From Planktosalinus sp963975935 (GTDB taxonomy: Bacteria > Bacteroidota > Bacteroidia > Flavobacteriales > Flavobacteriaceae), in contig CAXBIQ010000006.1 of assembly GCA_963975935.1 (NCBI GenBank), positions 145,930 through 209,929 on the forward strand: a stretch of DNA of 64,000 nucleotides, in the 5' to 3' direction. Both the position numbers and the translations under genes were made by a program. Of this stretch, positions 48,990 through 58,756 are shown one piece after another. How positions within the stretch are numbered: position 1 is the stretch's first letter; the number at the start of each line of letters is the position of its first letter. The notes beneath the pieces are model-generated. The model did not search any database, was not told the DNA's origin, and saw only the letters and a program-made list of their open reading frames with translations.

Positions 48990-49511
48990 ATGACAAGAGA
49001 AGAAAAAGCAAAAGCTATAGAAGTTTTAACTACCCAGTTAGCAGAGAATTCAAATATCTACTTAACAGATATTTCAGGCCTTGATGCAACCACTACCTCA
49101 AACCTGAGACGTGCTTGTTTTAAAGCCGGTATCAAACTAACGGTTGTTAAAAATACACTGCTTGCAAAAGCAATGGACAGTTCAGAAAGAGAATTTGGAG
49201 ATTTAAAAAACATTTTAAAAGGTAATACATCTCTAATGTTTTCTGAAACAGGTAACGCACCTGCGAAAGTTATCAAAGAATTCCGTAAAAAATCTGAAAA
49301 GCCTGTATTAAAAGGTGCTTTCATTGAAGAAGCGGTTTACATTGGCGATAACCTCTTAGATGACTTGGTGAACATCAAGTCTCGTGATGAAATGATTGGA
49401 GAAGTAATTGGCTTACTTCAATCTCCTGCTAAAAATGTTGTTTCAGCACTTAAGTCAGGTGGTGGAAAACTTGCAGGAATCCTCAAAACACTATCTGAAA
49501 GAGAAGGATAG
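48990..49511 (+). CDS. rplJ: 50S ribosomal protein uL10
   Basis: A 173-residue protein that anchors L7/L12 dimers. N-terminal EEKAKAIEVLTTQLAENS, then YLTDISGLDATTTSNLRRA and KLTVVKNTLLAKAM; the C-terminal helix region carries the L12-binding sites. Only 14 bases separate it from rplA, so the long L10 leader known from other bacteria is absent at this place. Confidence 0.97.
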   Translation: MTREEKAKAIEVLTTQLAENSNIYLTDISGLDATTTSNLRRACFKAGIKLTVVKNTLLAKAMDSSEREFGDLKNILKGNTSLMFSETGNAPAKVIKEFRKKSEKPVLKGAFIEEAVYIGDNLLDDLVNIKSRDEMIGEVIGLLQSPAKNVVSALKSGGGKLAGILKTLSEREG

Positions 49512-49571
49512 TATCAAACAACGAATATTCAATTATTAAATATTAAAATTAAATTATTAAAACGATAGAAA

Positions 49572-49949
49572 ATGGCAGATTTAAAAGATTTCGCAGAACA
49601 ATTAGTTAACTTAACGGTAAAAGAAGTTAATGAGTTAGCTACTATTTTAAAAGACGAGTATGGTATCGAGCCTGCTGCTGCAGCTGTTGCTGTTGCTGCT
49701 GGTGGAGGTGCTGCCGGAGGTGAAGCCGCTGAAGAGAAAACAGAATTTGATGTTATTCTTAAAGCAGCCGGAGCTTCTAAACTTGCAGTTGTTAAACTTG
49801 TAAAAGAACTTACCGGTTTAGGTCTTAAAGAAGCAAAAGAACTTGTTGACGGCGCACCAAATGCTGTTAAAGAAGCAGTTTCTAAAGACGAAGCTGAAAG
49901 CTTAAAAGCTTCTTTAGAAGAAGCTGGAGCTGAAGTAGAGCTTAAGTAA
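49572..49949 (+). CDS. rplL: 50S ribosomal protein bL12 (L7/L12)
   Basis: A 125-residue acidic stalk protein: N-terminal dimer domain LKDFAEQLVNLTVKEVNEL, an Ala/Gly-rich hinge AAAAVAVAAGGGAAGGEAA (about 37-55), and the C-terminal factor-binding domain FDVILKAAGASKLAVVKLV with GLGLKEAKELVDGAP. It is 60 bases after rplJ and 145 bases before rpoB, with strong RNA hairpins in between. Confidence 0.98.
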   Translation: MADLKDFAEQLVNLTVKEVNELATILKDEYGIEPAAAAVAVAAGGGAAGGEAAEEKTEFDVILKAAGASKLAVVKLVKELTGLGLKEAKELVDGAPNAVKEAVSKDEAESLKASLEEAGAEVELK

Positions 49950-49955
49950 TTATAA

Positions 49956-50057
49956 CCCCGAAACCTCGGGGTAAGTACCTAAGGTTTAGGTCTTTAGTTT
50001 TATACTAAAAGACCTAAACCATTTTGCGTAAAAAATAGTTTCGTTTCTATTTTACGC
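49956..50057 (+). promoter_or_regulatory. Three consecutive hairpins in the rplL-rpoB leader
   Basis: Hairpin 1 (49956-49971) is CCCCGA/TCGGGG with loop AACC. Hairpin 2 (49983-50020) pairs GGTTTAGGTCTTT with AAAGACCTAAACC over 13 bp and continues inward. Hairpin 3 (50026-50057) pairs GCGTAAAAAATAG with CTATTTTACGC with a 2-base bulge. None has a following T-run. This looks like a conserved processing or attenuation region that sets the ratio of ribosomal protein to polymerase mRNA, as in E. coli at the same spot. Confidence 0.75.
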
Positions 50058-50094
50058 CAGTTTCAATTTATTTTAATTAAAATTCATTCCATTA

Positions 50095-53000
50095 ATGTCA
50101 GCAACGCAAACTGAAAGATTGAATTTTTCCTCTGTGAAGAATAAACCAGATTACCCTGATTTTCTGGATATTCAAATAAAATCCTTCCAGGATTTTTTCC
50201 AGTTGGAAACTAAATCAGACGAAAGAGGAAATGAAGGACTGTATAAAACCTTCATGGAAAACTTTCCCATAACTGATACCCGCAACCAATTTGTTTTAGA
50301 GTTTTTAGACTACTTTGTAGATCCTCCGCGATACTCCATTCAGGAATGTATTGAAAGAGGGCTCACGCACAGTGTGCCTCTAAAAGCGCGACTCAAATTA
50401 TTTTGCACCGACCCTGAGCATGAGGACTTTGAAACTATAGTTCAAGATGTCTATCTTGGGACAATCCCATACATGACACCTAGCGGAACATTTGTTATCA
50501 ATGGAGCAGAACGTGTTGTAGTATCGCAATTACACAGATCGCCGGGGGTTTTCTTTGGGCAATCTTTCCATGCGAATGGAACAAAACTATACTCAGCCAG
50601 AGTAATACCTTTCAAAGGTTCCTGGATTGAGTTTGCAACAGATATCAATAGTGTGATGTATGCATACATTGATAGAAAGAAAAAATTACCGGTTACAACC
50701 CTTTTCAGAGCCATTGGCTTTGAAAGAGATAAGGATATTCTTGAAATCTTTGACCTTGCAGAAGAAGTCAAAGCTTCAAAAACCGGATTGAAAAAATATT
50801 TAGGACGAAAACTTGCTGCCCGTGTTTTAAAAACATGGCATGAAGATTTTGTTGATGAAGATACGGGTGAAGTAGTTTCTATCGAAAGAAATGAGATTGT
50901 ACTTGATCGTGATACCGTTCTTGAAAAAGACCATATCGAAGAGATATTAGACTCAGGAAGTAAAACCATTTTACTTCACAAAGAGGACAATCAATCTGCA
51001 GACTATGCGATTATTCACAACACCCTTCAAAAAGACCCTACCAACTCTGAAAAAGAAGCAGTAGAGCATATTTACCGCCAATTGCGTAACGCAGAACCGC
51101 CCGATGAAGAAACCGCACGTGGTATCATTCACAAGCTATTCTTTAGTGATCAGCGTTATAATTTAGGTGAAGTAGGTCGATACAGAATGAATAAAAAACT
51201 TGGATTGGACATCCCGATGGACAAGCAGGTTTTAACAAAAGAAGATATTATCACCATCATCAAATATCTTATTGAGTTAATCAACTCAAAAGCTGAAATT
51301 GATGATATTGATCACTTGTCAAACAGACGTGTAAGAACTGTTGGAGAACAATTATCTCAGCAGTTTGGTGTGGGTCTTGCCAGAATGGCGAGAACCATCA
51401 GGGAGCGTATGAACGTTAGAGATAATGAGGTGTTTACACCCATTGACCTGATCAATGCCAAGACCTTGTCTTCGGTTATCAACTCGTTCTTTGGAACTAA
51501 CCAGCTGTCTCAGTTTATGGACCAGACCAACCCCATTGCAGAAATCACGCACAAACGTAGATTCTCAGCATTAGGACCGGGTGGTTTATCAAGGGAAAGA
51601 GCAGGATTTGAGGTACGTGACGTTCACTATACGCACTACGGAAGGCTTTGTCCAATCGAAACACCTGAAGGACCCAACATTGGTTTGATTTCCTCTATGA
51701 GTGTTTTTGCTAAAGTAAACAACCTTGGGTTCCTTGAAACGCCATATAGAAAAGTAGACAACGGAAAAATTGATTTCAAATCAGCTCCAATTTACCTTTC
51801 TGCTGAAGAAGAAGAAGGACAATTGATTGCTCAGGCAAACATACCCATTGGTGATGATGGAGAAATTACAAAAGAAAAGGTAATTGCACGTATGGAAGGT
51901 GACTTCCCTGTGGTAGACCCAAATGTTGTAAACTACATTGACGTTGCACCAAACCAGATTTCTTCAATCTCTGCATCGCTCATTCCGTTTTTGGAACATG
52001 ATGATGCAAACCGTGCATTGATGGGCTCAAACATGATGCGCCAGGCAGTACCTTTATTAACTCCTGAAGCACCTATTGTGGGTACCGGTCTTGAAAGACA
52101 AGTAGCCAGTGATTCAAGGGTTCTAATTAACGCTGAAGGCGCCGGAGTTGTTGAATATGTTGACGCTAATGAAATTATCATAAAATACGATCGTACTGAA
52201 GAAGAGCGTATGGTGAGTTTTGATGATGATTTGACAAGATACAACTTAGTCAAATTCCGTAAGACAAACCAGGGCACAAACATCAACCTGAAACCCATCG
52301 TCAAAAAAGGCGACCGAGTTGTAAGAGGTCAGGTGTTATGTCAGGGTTATGCTACCGAAAACGGTGAACTTGCACTGGGAAGAAACATGAAAGTTGCTTT
52401 CATGCCCTGGAAAGGTTACAACTTTGAGGATGCGATTGTTATTTCTGAAAAAGTAGTGAGAAATGATGTGTTTACATCCATTCACATAGATGAGTACTCA
52501 CTTGAGGTAAGAGATACAAAACTGGGTAATGAAGAGTTGACAAATGATATACCAAACGTTTCAGAAGAGGCTACAAAAGACCTCGATGAAAATGGTATGA
52601 TCCGTATTGGAGCAGAGGTAAAACCCGGTGATATCCTTATCGGAAAAATCACTCCAAAAGGAGAAAGCGACCCAACTCCTGAAGAAAAGTTACTTCGCGC
52701 CATATTTGGTGATAAGGCCGGTGATGTAAAAGATGCTTCTTTAAAAGCTTCTCCTTCATTGAATGGTGTTGTTATTGATAAGAAACTTTTCGCAAGAGCG
52801 GTAAAAGACAAACGCAAAAGAGCAAAAGATAAAGAAGATATCGCAGCCCTGGAAATAGAGTATGAAGCAAAGTTTGACCAACTCAAAGATGTTTTGGTTG
52901 AAAAGCTTTTTGCTATCGTGGGTGGTAAAACTTCACAAGGTGTAATGAATGACCTAGGAGAAGAAATTTTCCCTAAAGGTAAGAAATACACCTTGAAAAT

Positions 53001-53907
53001 GCTGAATGCGGTTTATGACTATACACATTTGACCCAGGGAACCTGGACAACAGATGATGACACAAACCGTCAGGTAGCAGATCTTTTACACAATTATAAA
53101 ATTAAGGAAAACGATCTTCAGGGTAACTTGAGACGTGAGAAATTCACAATTTCTGTGGGAGATGAACTTCCAGCCGGAATCTTAAAGCTTGCAAAAGTTT
53201 ACATCGCTAAAAAGCGTAAACTAAAAGTAGGGGATAAGATGGCGGGTCGTCACGGAAACAAAGGTATTGTTGCGAGAATTGTAAGGGAAGAAGATATGCC
53301 TTTCCTGGAAGACGGAACTCCTGTGGATATTGTATTGAACCCACTGGGCGTACCATCACGTATGAACATTGGACAGATATATGAAACTGTTTTAGGATGG
53401 GCCGGACAAAAACTTGGAAGAAAGTTTGCAACACCCATTTTTGATGGAGCCACTATCGACCAAATCAATGAGCTTACTGATGAAGCAGGAATCCCTCGTT
53501 TTGGACATACACACCTTTATGACGGAGGTACAGGAGATCGATTTGATCAAGCGGCAACCGTGGGTGTGATTTATATGCTGAAATTAGGTCACTTGATTGA
53601 TGACAAGATGCACGCTCGTTCTATTGGACCTTATTCATTGATTACCCAACAGCCCCTTGGTGGTAAAGCACAATTTGGTGGTCAGCGTTTTGGTGAGATG
53701 GAGGTTTGGGCTCTTGAAGCTTATGGTGCATCAGCAACATTAAGAGAAATATTAACAGTAAAATCTGATGATGTTGTAGGTAGGGCAAAAACCTATGAAG
53801 CAATTGTCAAAGGAGAAACAATGCCAGAACCCGGATTACCGGAATCATTTAATGTCTTGATGCACGAACTTAAAGGACTTGGACTGGACATTAGATTGGA
53901 AGAATAA
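50095..53907 (+). CDS. rpoB: DNA-directed RNA polymerase subunit beta
   Basis: The 1270-residue catalytic beta subunit. Typical marks: the rifampicin-pocket segment FGTNQLSQFMDQTNPIAEIT (about 462-481) followed by HKRRFSALGPGGLSRERAG, then HYGRLCPIETPEGPNIGLI, and near the C-terminus KVGDKMAGRHGNKGIVARI with GQRFGEMEVWALEAYGA. Residues that give rifampicin resistance when changed (Gln, Asp, His, Ser in the pocket) are all of the sensitive kind. It starts after the three-hairpin leader and is followed by rpoC after 112 bases. Confidence 0.99.
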   Translation: MSATQTERLNFSSVKNKPDYPDFLDIQIKSFQDFFQLETKSDERGNEGLYKTFMENFPITDTRNQFVLEFLDYFVDPPRYSIQECIERGLTHSVPLKARLKLFCTDPEHEDFETIVQDVYLGTIPYMTPSGTFVINGAERVVVSQLHRSPGVFFGQSFHANGTKLYSARVIPFKGSWIEFATDINSVMYAYIDRKKKLPVTTLFRAIGFERDKDILEIFDLAEEVKASKTGLKKYLGRKLAARVLKTWHEDFVDEDTGEVVSIERNEIVLDRDTVLEKDHIEEILDSGSKTILLHKEDNQSADYAIIHNTLQKDPTNSEKEAVEHIYRQLRNAEPPDEETARGIIHKLFFSDQRYNLGEVGRYRMNKKLGLDIPMDKQVLTKEDIITIIKYLIELINSKAEIDDIDHLSNRRVRTVGEQLSQQFGVGLARMARTIRERMNVRDNEVFTPIDLINAKTLSSVINSFFGTNQLSQFMDQTNPIAEITHKRRFSALGPGGLSRERAGFEVRDVHYTHYGRLCPIETPEGPNIGLISSMSVFAKVNNLGFLETPYRKVDNGKIDFKSAPIYLSAEEEEGQLIAQANIPIGDDGEITKEKVIARMEGDFPVVDPNVVNYIDVAPNQISSISASLIPFLEHDDANRALMGSNMMRQAVPLLTPEAPIVGTGLERQVASDSRVLINAEGAGVVEYVDANEIIIKYDRTEEERMVSFDDDLTRYNLVKFRKTNQGTNINLKPIVKKGDRVVRGQVLCQGYATENGELALGRNMKVAFMPWKGYNFEDAIVISEKVVRNDVFTSIHIDEYSLEVRDTKLGNEELTNDIPNVSEEATKDLDENGMIRIGAEVKPGDILIGKITPKGESDPTPEEKLLRAIFGDKAGDVKDASLKASPSLNGVVIDKKLFARAVKDKRKRAKDKEDIAALEIEYEAKFDQLKDVLVEKLFAIVGGKTSQGVMNDLGEEIFPKGKKYTLKMLNAVYDYTHLTQGTWTTDDDTNRQVADLLHNYKIKENDLQGNLRREKFTISVGDELPAGILKLAKVYIAKKRKLKVGDKMAGRHGNKGIVARIVREEDMPFLEDGTPVDIVLNPLGVPSRMNIGQIYETVLGWAGQKLGRKFATPIFDGATIDQINELTDEAGIPRFGHTHLYDGGTGDRFDQAATVGVIYMLKLGHLIDDKMHARSIGPYSLITQQPLGGKAQFGGQRFGEMEVWALEAYGASATLREILTVKSDDVVGRAKTYEAIVKGETMPEPGLPESFNVLMHELKGLGLDIRLEE

Positions 53908-53919
53908 CCTAATGCTGTG

Positions 53920-53945
53920 AGGTCTGTATCAAGCGATACAGACCT
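53920..53945 (+). promoter_or_regulatory. 11-bp hairpin between rpoB and rpoC
   Basis: AGGTCTGTATC and GATACAGACCT form a perfect stem with loop AAGC just after rpoB. No T-run follows. Possibly protects the rpoB 3' end or is an RNase III site. Confidence 0.7.
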
Positions 53946-53966
53946 TCAGTAAACGGTTAGTTAGAA

Positions 53967-53984
53967 AGCCTTTTTAAAAAGGCT
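53967..53984 (+). promoter_or_regulatory. 18-bp palindrome between rpoB and rpoC
   Basis: AGCCTTTTTAAAAAGGCT is a perfect palindrome about 36 bases before rpoC. With the upstream hairpin it makes a structured spacer. Confidence 0.65.
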
Positions 53985-54019
53985 AAACACAAAAAATTAA
54001 AGAATATTTTTTCAGCATT

Positions 54020-57000
54020 ATGGCAAGAAATAAAGATAACAACACAGCACAGAAATTTAATAAAATTTCTATCGGTTTAGCTTCTCCAGAGTCTATTTTG
54101 GCAGCCTCAAGGGGTGAAGTGTTGAAACCGGAAACAATCAATTATCGCACACACAAGCCTGAAAGAGACGGTTTGTTTTGTGAGCGAATTTTCGGCCCTG
54201 TAAAAGACTATGAATGTGCTTGCGGTAAATACAAGAGAATTCGTTATAAAGGAATTGTTTGTGACCGTTGTGGTGTAGAAGTTACTGAAAAGAAAGTACG
54301 TCGTGACAGGGTGGGACATATTAACCTTGTGGTGCCCGTTGCTCACATATGGTACTTTAGATCACTACCCAATAAAATAGGATACCTTTTAGGATTACCT
54401 TCAAAGAAACTGGATATGATAATTTACTACGAGCGTTATGTAGTAATTCAACCCGGTATCGCAAAAAATGAAGAAGGTGAGCCTTTACAAAAAATGGATT
54501 TCTTGACAGAAGAGGAATATTTAAATATTCTGGATACACTTCCGCAGGAAAACCTTTACCTTGATGATACAGACCCAAACAAGTTTATTGCTAAAATGGG
54601 TGCTGAATGTTTGATTGAATTGTTGAGACGTATTGATCTTGACGAACTTTCTTACGACTTAAGGCATAAAGCAAACAACGAAACATCCAAACAAAGAAAA
54701 ACCGAAGCCCTAAAGCGCTTGCAGGTTGTTGAAGCCCTTAGGGAATCAAACGACAATCGCGAGAACAAAGCTGAGTGGATGATTATGAAAGTGGTGCCTG
54801 TAATTCCACCGGAATTGAGACCCCTTGTGCCTCTTGACGGAGGACGTTTTGCTACTTCAGATTTAAATGATTTATACAGAAGGGTAATCATAAGAAACAA
54901 CCGTCTTAAAAGACTTGTTGAAATCAAAGCTCCTGAAGTAATCTTACGTAATGAAAAACGTATGCTTCAGGAATCTGTGGATTCATTGTTTGACAACACA
55001 AGAAAATCATCTGCAGTAAAAACCGACGCAAACAGACCCTTAAAATCACTTTCTGATTCTTTGAAAGGAAAACAAGGTCGTTTCCGTCAAAACCTGCTTG
55101 GTAAACGTGTGGATTATTCAGCACGTTCAGTTATTGTTGTAGGACCCGAACTTAAATTATTTGAGTGTGGTTTGCCTAAAAACATGGCTGCAGAACTTTA
55201 CAAACCTTTTGTAATCAGAAAACTTATCGAAAGGGGAATTGTAAAAACTGTAAAATCTGCAAAGAAAATTATAGATAAAAAAGAGCCGGTTGTATGGGAT
55301 ATCCTTGAAAATGTATTGAAAGGACATCCGGTACTACTAAACCGTGCCCCTACCTTACACAGGCTTGGTATTCAGGCATTTCAGCCAAAGCTTATTGAAG
55401 GTAAAGCCATACAGCTTCACCCATTAGCATGTACAGCATTTAATGCCGATTTTGATGGTGACCAAATGGCAGTTCATTTACCACTGGGACCTGAAGCTAT
55501 TTTAGAAGCACAACTGTTAATGTTGGCCTCGCATAATATTTTGAACCCTGCTAACGGTTCACCTATTACGGTTCCTTCTCAGGATATGGTTTTAGGTTTG
55601 TATTATATGACAAAACACAGGGTTTCTTCACCAGAGCACAAAGTAGTGGGAGAGGGATTGACATTCTATTCAGATGAAGAAGTAAATATTGCTTATAATG
55701 AGAAAAGAGTAGAATTAAACGCCGGTATAAAAGTTAGGGCAAAAGATTTTAACGAAAAAGGTGAACTCGTAAACAAAATTATAGAAACCACTGTAGGAAG
55801 AGTATTGTTTAATAAAGCAGTTCCTGAAAAAGCCGGTTTCTATAACGAAGTACTTACCAAAAAATCTTTGAGGGATATTATTGGTAAAATCTTAAAATTA
55901 ACTGATGTTCCAACAACGTCAGCATTTTTGGATGAAATAAAGGATTTAGGATTTGACTATGCATTCAGGGGAGGATTATCCTTTAGTTTAGGAGATATCA
56001 TTATTCCACCGGAAAAACATACAATGATTCAGGAAGCCAATGAGCAGGTAGATGGAATTATGGCAAACTATAACATGGGACTTATAACAAACAATGAACG
56101 TTATAACCAGGTTATTGACATCTGGACTTCTACAAACGCGTCATTGACAGAATTGTCTATGAAGCGTATCAGGGAGGATAAACAAGGTTTTAACTCTGTG
56201 TATATGATGCTTGACTCGGGCGCGAGGGGTTCTAAGGAACAAATCCGTCAGTTGACAGGTATGCGTGGATTGATGGCGAAACCTAAAAAATCAACCGCAG
56301 GAGGTGGTGAAATTATTGAAAACCCGATTTTATCAAACTTTAAAGAAGGACTTTCAATTTTAGAATACTTTATTTCTACTCACGGTGCCCGTAAAGGTCT
56401 TGCGGATACCGCACTAAAAACAGCAGATGCGGGTTACTTAACGAGAAGGCTTGTTGATGTTTCACAAGATGTTATTATCAACGATGTTGATTGTGGTACA
56501 TTACGTGGAGTGGAAGTTTCAGCGTTGAAGAAAAACGATGAAGTAGTTGAGTCACTTTCTGAAAGAATTGTTGGACGTACATCACTTAATGATATTATTG
56601 ACCCAATTACCAGAGAAGTATATGTAAAGTCAGGTGAACATATCGATGATGATATTGCAGAGAAAATAAGCAATTCACCTATTGATGCTGTCGAAGTAAG
56701 GTCAGCATTGACATGTGAAGCAGAAAAAGGTATTTGTTCACTTTGTTACGGTAGAAACCTTGCAACCGGTAAAATGGTCCAAAAAGGAGAAGCCGTGGGT
56801 GTTATTGCAGCACAGTCTATTGGTGAACCCGGTACTCAGCTTACATTGAGAACATTCCACGTGGGTGGTGTTGCAGGAGGTGTTTCTGAAGAAAGTAAAT
56901 TAAAAGCAAAATTTGATGGCATTGCTGAAATTGATGAATTAGTAACTGTTAAAGGAGAAAACTCAGAAGGTAAAACTGTTGATGTTGTAATTTCCAGAAC

Positions 57001-58321
57001 ATCAGAACTTAAACTTGTAGATGCGAAAACAGGAATTACCCTAAGCACCAGTAACATCCCTTATGGTTCACAAATCTTTGTGAAGAGTGGAGATAAAGTT
57101 TCTAAAGGTGATGTAATTTGCCAGTGGGATCCATATAACGGAGTAATTATTTCTGAGTTTACAGGTAAAATTGCATATGAAGATATTGAACAAGGTATTT
57201 CATACCAGGTTGAAATTGATGAGCAAACCGGATTTCAGGAAAAAGTTATTTCAGAATCAAGAAACAAGAAGTTAATCCCAACTTTATTGATTCAGGATAA
57301 TAAAGGAAACACTTTGCGTTCTTACAACTTACCTGTGGGAGCTCACATAATGGTTGATGACGGTGAAAAAATTAAAACCGGTAAGGTTTTGGTTAAAATA
57401 CCACGTAAATCAGCTAAGTCTGGTGATATCACGGGAGGTCTTCCACGTCTGACAGAATTGTTTGAAGCACGTAACCCTTCAAACCCGGCTGTTGTAAGCG
57501 AGATTGATGGTGTGGTTTCTTTCGGAAAAATTAAAAGAGGAAACAGGGAAATTATCATTGAGTCTAAGCTTGGTGAAGTGAAAAAGTATCTTGTTAAATT
57601 GACAAATCAAATTCTTGTTCAGGAAAATGATTATGTTAAAGCAGGTATGCCATTATCTGATGGTTCTGTAACTCCCGAAGATATTTTACGCATCAAAGGT
57701 CCTTCTGCTGTTCAACAGTATTTGGTAAATGAAGTACAGGAAGTATACAGACTTCAGGGTGTGAAAATCAACGATAAGCATTTTGAAGTTGTCGTTAGAC
57801 AAATGATGCGTAAGGTGAGAATTAACGATCCGGGAGATACTATCTTCTTGGAAGATCAACTGGTTCATAAGCTCGATTTTATTATTGAAAATGATAAAAT
57901 CTTTGGAATGAAAATAGTTGAAGATGCCGGTGACAGTGAAACCATGAAAGCAGGAAAGGTTATTTCAGCAAGAGATTTACGTGATGAGAATTCAAACTTA
58001 AAGCGTTCTGATAAAAATCTTGTTGTAGCAAGGGATGCTGTTGCAGCTACTGCAACGCCAATCCTTCAGGGTATTACAAGAGCATCACTTCAAACTAAAT
58101 CATTTATCTCAGCAGCGTCCTTCCAGGAGACCACAAAAGTTCTTAACGAGGCAGCTGTAAGCGGAAAAATCGATGAACTTGAAGGGCTTAAAGAAAACGT
58201 AATTGTTGGACATAAGATTCCTGCAGGAACAGGTCTGAGAGAATATGACCACATCTTGGTAGGTTCTAAAGAAGAACTGAGAGAGATGACTGAAGAAAAA
58301 CAAGAAGTAAATTATAATTAA
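54020..58321 (+). CDS. rpoC: DNA-directed RNA polymerase subunit beta'
   Basis: The 1433-residue beta' subunit. The N-terminal zinc site is CACGKYKRIRYKGIVCDRCG (about 66-85); the catalytic Mg site is NADFDGDQMAVHLPL (about 475-489); the trigger-loop region includes IRQLTGMRGLMAKP; the second zinc cluster is CEAEKGICSLCYGRNLATG (about 900-918); the bridge helix and AAQSIGEPGTQLTLRTFH follow. The protein ends with a lysine/glutamate-rich tail and the gene is followed by a clear terminator, so it closes the operon. Confidence 0.99.
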   Translation: MARNKDNNTAQKFNKISIGLASPESILAASRGEVLKPETINYRTHKPERDGLFCERIFGPVKDYECACGKYKRIRYKGIVCDRCGVEVTEKKVRRDRVGHINLVVPVAHIWYFRSLPNKIGYLLGLPSKKLDMIIYYERYVVIQPGIAKNEEGEPLQKMDFLTEEEYLNILDTLPQENLYLDDTDPNKFIAKMGAECLIELLRRIDLDELSYDLRHKANNETSKQRKTEALKRLQVVEALRESNDNRENKAEWMIMKVVPVIPPELRPLVPLDGGRFATSDLNDLYRRVIIRNNRLKRLVEIKAPEVILRNEKRMLQESVDSLFDNTRKSSAVKTDANRPLKSLSDSLKGKQGRFRQNLLGKRVDYSARSVIVVGPELKLFECGLPKNMAAELYKPFVIRKLIERGIVKTVKSAKKIIDKKEPVVWDILENVLKGHPVLLNRAPTLHRLGIQAFQPKLIEGKAIQLHPLACTAFNADFDGDQMAVHLPLGPEAILEAQLLMLASHNILNPANGSPITVPSQDMVLGLYYMTKHRVSSPEHKVVGEGLTFYSDEEVNIAYNEKRVELNAGIKVRAKDFNEKGELVNKIIETTVGRVLFNKAVPEKAGFYNEVLTKKSLRDIIGKILKLTDVPTTSAFLDEIKDLGFDYAFRGGLSFSLGDIIIPPEKHTMIQEANEQVDGIMANYNMGLITNNERYNQVIDIWTSTNASLTELSMKRIREDKQGFNSVYMMLDSGARGSKEQIRQLTGMRGLMAKPKKSTAGGGEIIENPILSNFKEGLSILEYFISTHGARKGLADTALKTADAGYLTRRLVDVSQDVIINDVDCGTLRGVEVSALKKNDEVVESLSERIVGRTSLNDIIDPITREVYVKSGEHIDDDIAEKISNSPIDAVEVRSALTCEAEKGICSLCYGRNLATGKMVQKGEAVGVIAAQSIGEPGTQLTLRTFHVGGVAGGVSEESKLKAKFDGIAEIDELVTVKGENSEGKTVDVVISRTSELKLVDAKTGITLSTSNIPYGSQIFVKSGDKVSKGDVICQWDPYNGVIISEFTGKIAYEDIEQGISYQVEIDEQTGFQEKVISESRNKKLIPTLLIQDNKGNTLRSYNLPVGAHIMVDDGEKIKTGKVLVKIPRKSAKSGDITGGLPRLTELFEARNPSNPAVVSEIDGVVSFGKIKRGNREIIIESKLGEVKKYLVKLTNQILVQENDYVKAGMPLSDGSVTPEDILRIKGPSAVQQYLVNEVQEVYRLQGVKINDKHFEVVVRQMMRKVRINDPGDTIFLEDQLVHKLDFIIENDKIFGMKIVEDAGDSETMKAGKVISARDLRDENSNLKRSDKNLVVARDAVAATATPILQGITRASLQTKSFISAASFQETTKVLNEAAVSGKIDELEGLKENVIVGHKIPAGTGLREYDHILVGSKEELREMTEEKQEVNYN

Positions 58322-58324
58322 AGA

Positions 58325-58358
58325 ATTCCCCCCAAAGTTTAGGGGGAATCTTTTTTTT
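58325..58358 (+). terminator. Intrinsic terminator after rpoC
   Basis: ATTCCCCC and GGGGGAAT form an 8-bp stem followed by a run of eight Ts. Confidence 0.88.
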
Positions 58359-58385
58359 CATTAATACCAAATACCATTTTCTATT

Positions 58386-58703
58386 ATGGCAGAAAATCAA
58401 GATAAAAAAAAACAAGGTCAAATAAATATTGAACTTGATGAGAGTGTAGCTCAGGGCATATATAGTAATCTTGCAATCATTAACCATTCAGTTTCTGAAT
58501 TTGTTGTTGATTTTGTGACTATAATGCCGGGTACTCCTAAGAGTAAGGTAAAATCCAGAATCATATTAACGCCGCAACATGCAAAACGATTTTTAAAAGC
58601 GCTAAACGATAACATCAAGCGTTTTGAAAATTCTCACGGTGAAATAAAAGATTTTGAACAACCTCCCATTCCATTGAATTTTGGTCCCACGGGTGAAGCA
58701 TAA
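58386..58703 (+). CDS. DUF3467 family protein
   Basis: A 105-residue conserved protein: QINIELDESVAQGIYSNLA, then INHSVSEFVVDFVTIMPGTP and RIILTPQHAKRFLKALNDNI. This matches DUF3467, often found just after rpoC in Bacteroidota. It is predicted to form a beta-strand rich fold with a C-terminal helix. Function is unknown to me. It lies between the rpoC terminator and its own terminator, so it must have a promoter in the short gap; none was identified with confidence. Confidence 0.88.
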   Translation: MAENQDKKKQGQINIELDESVAQGIYSNLAIINHSVSEFVVDFVTIMPGTPKSKVKSRIILTPQHAKRFLKALNDNIKRFENSHGEIKDFEQPPIPLNFGPTGEA

Positions 58704-58706
58704 AAC

Positions 58707-58738
58707 AAAAACCTCGCAGTAGTGCGAGGTTTTTTTTA
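58707..58738. terminator. Intrinsic terminator between DUF3467 and prfC
   Basis: AAAACCTCGCA and TGCGAGGTTTT form an 11-bp stem with loop GTAG and T-run; it may serve both convergent genes. Confidence 0.88.
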
Positions 58739-58756
58739 TTTTATGATACAGGATGT

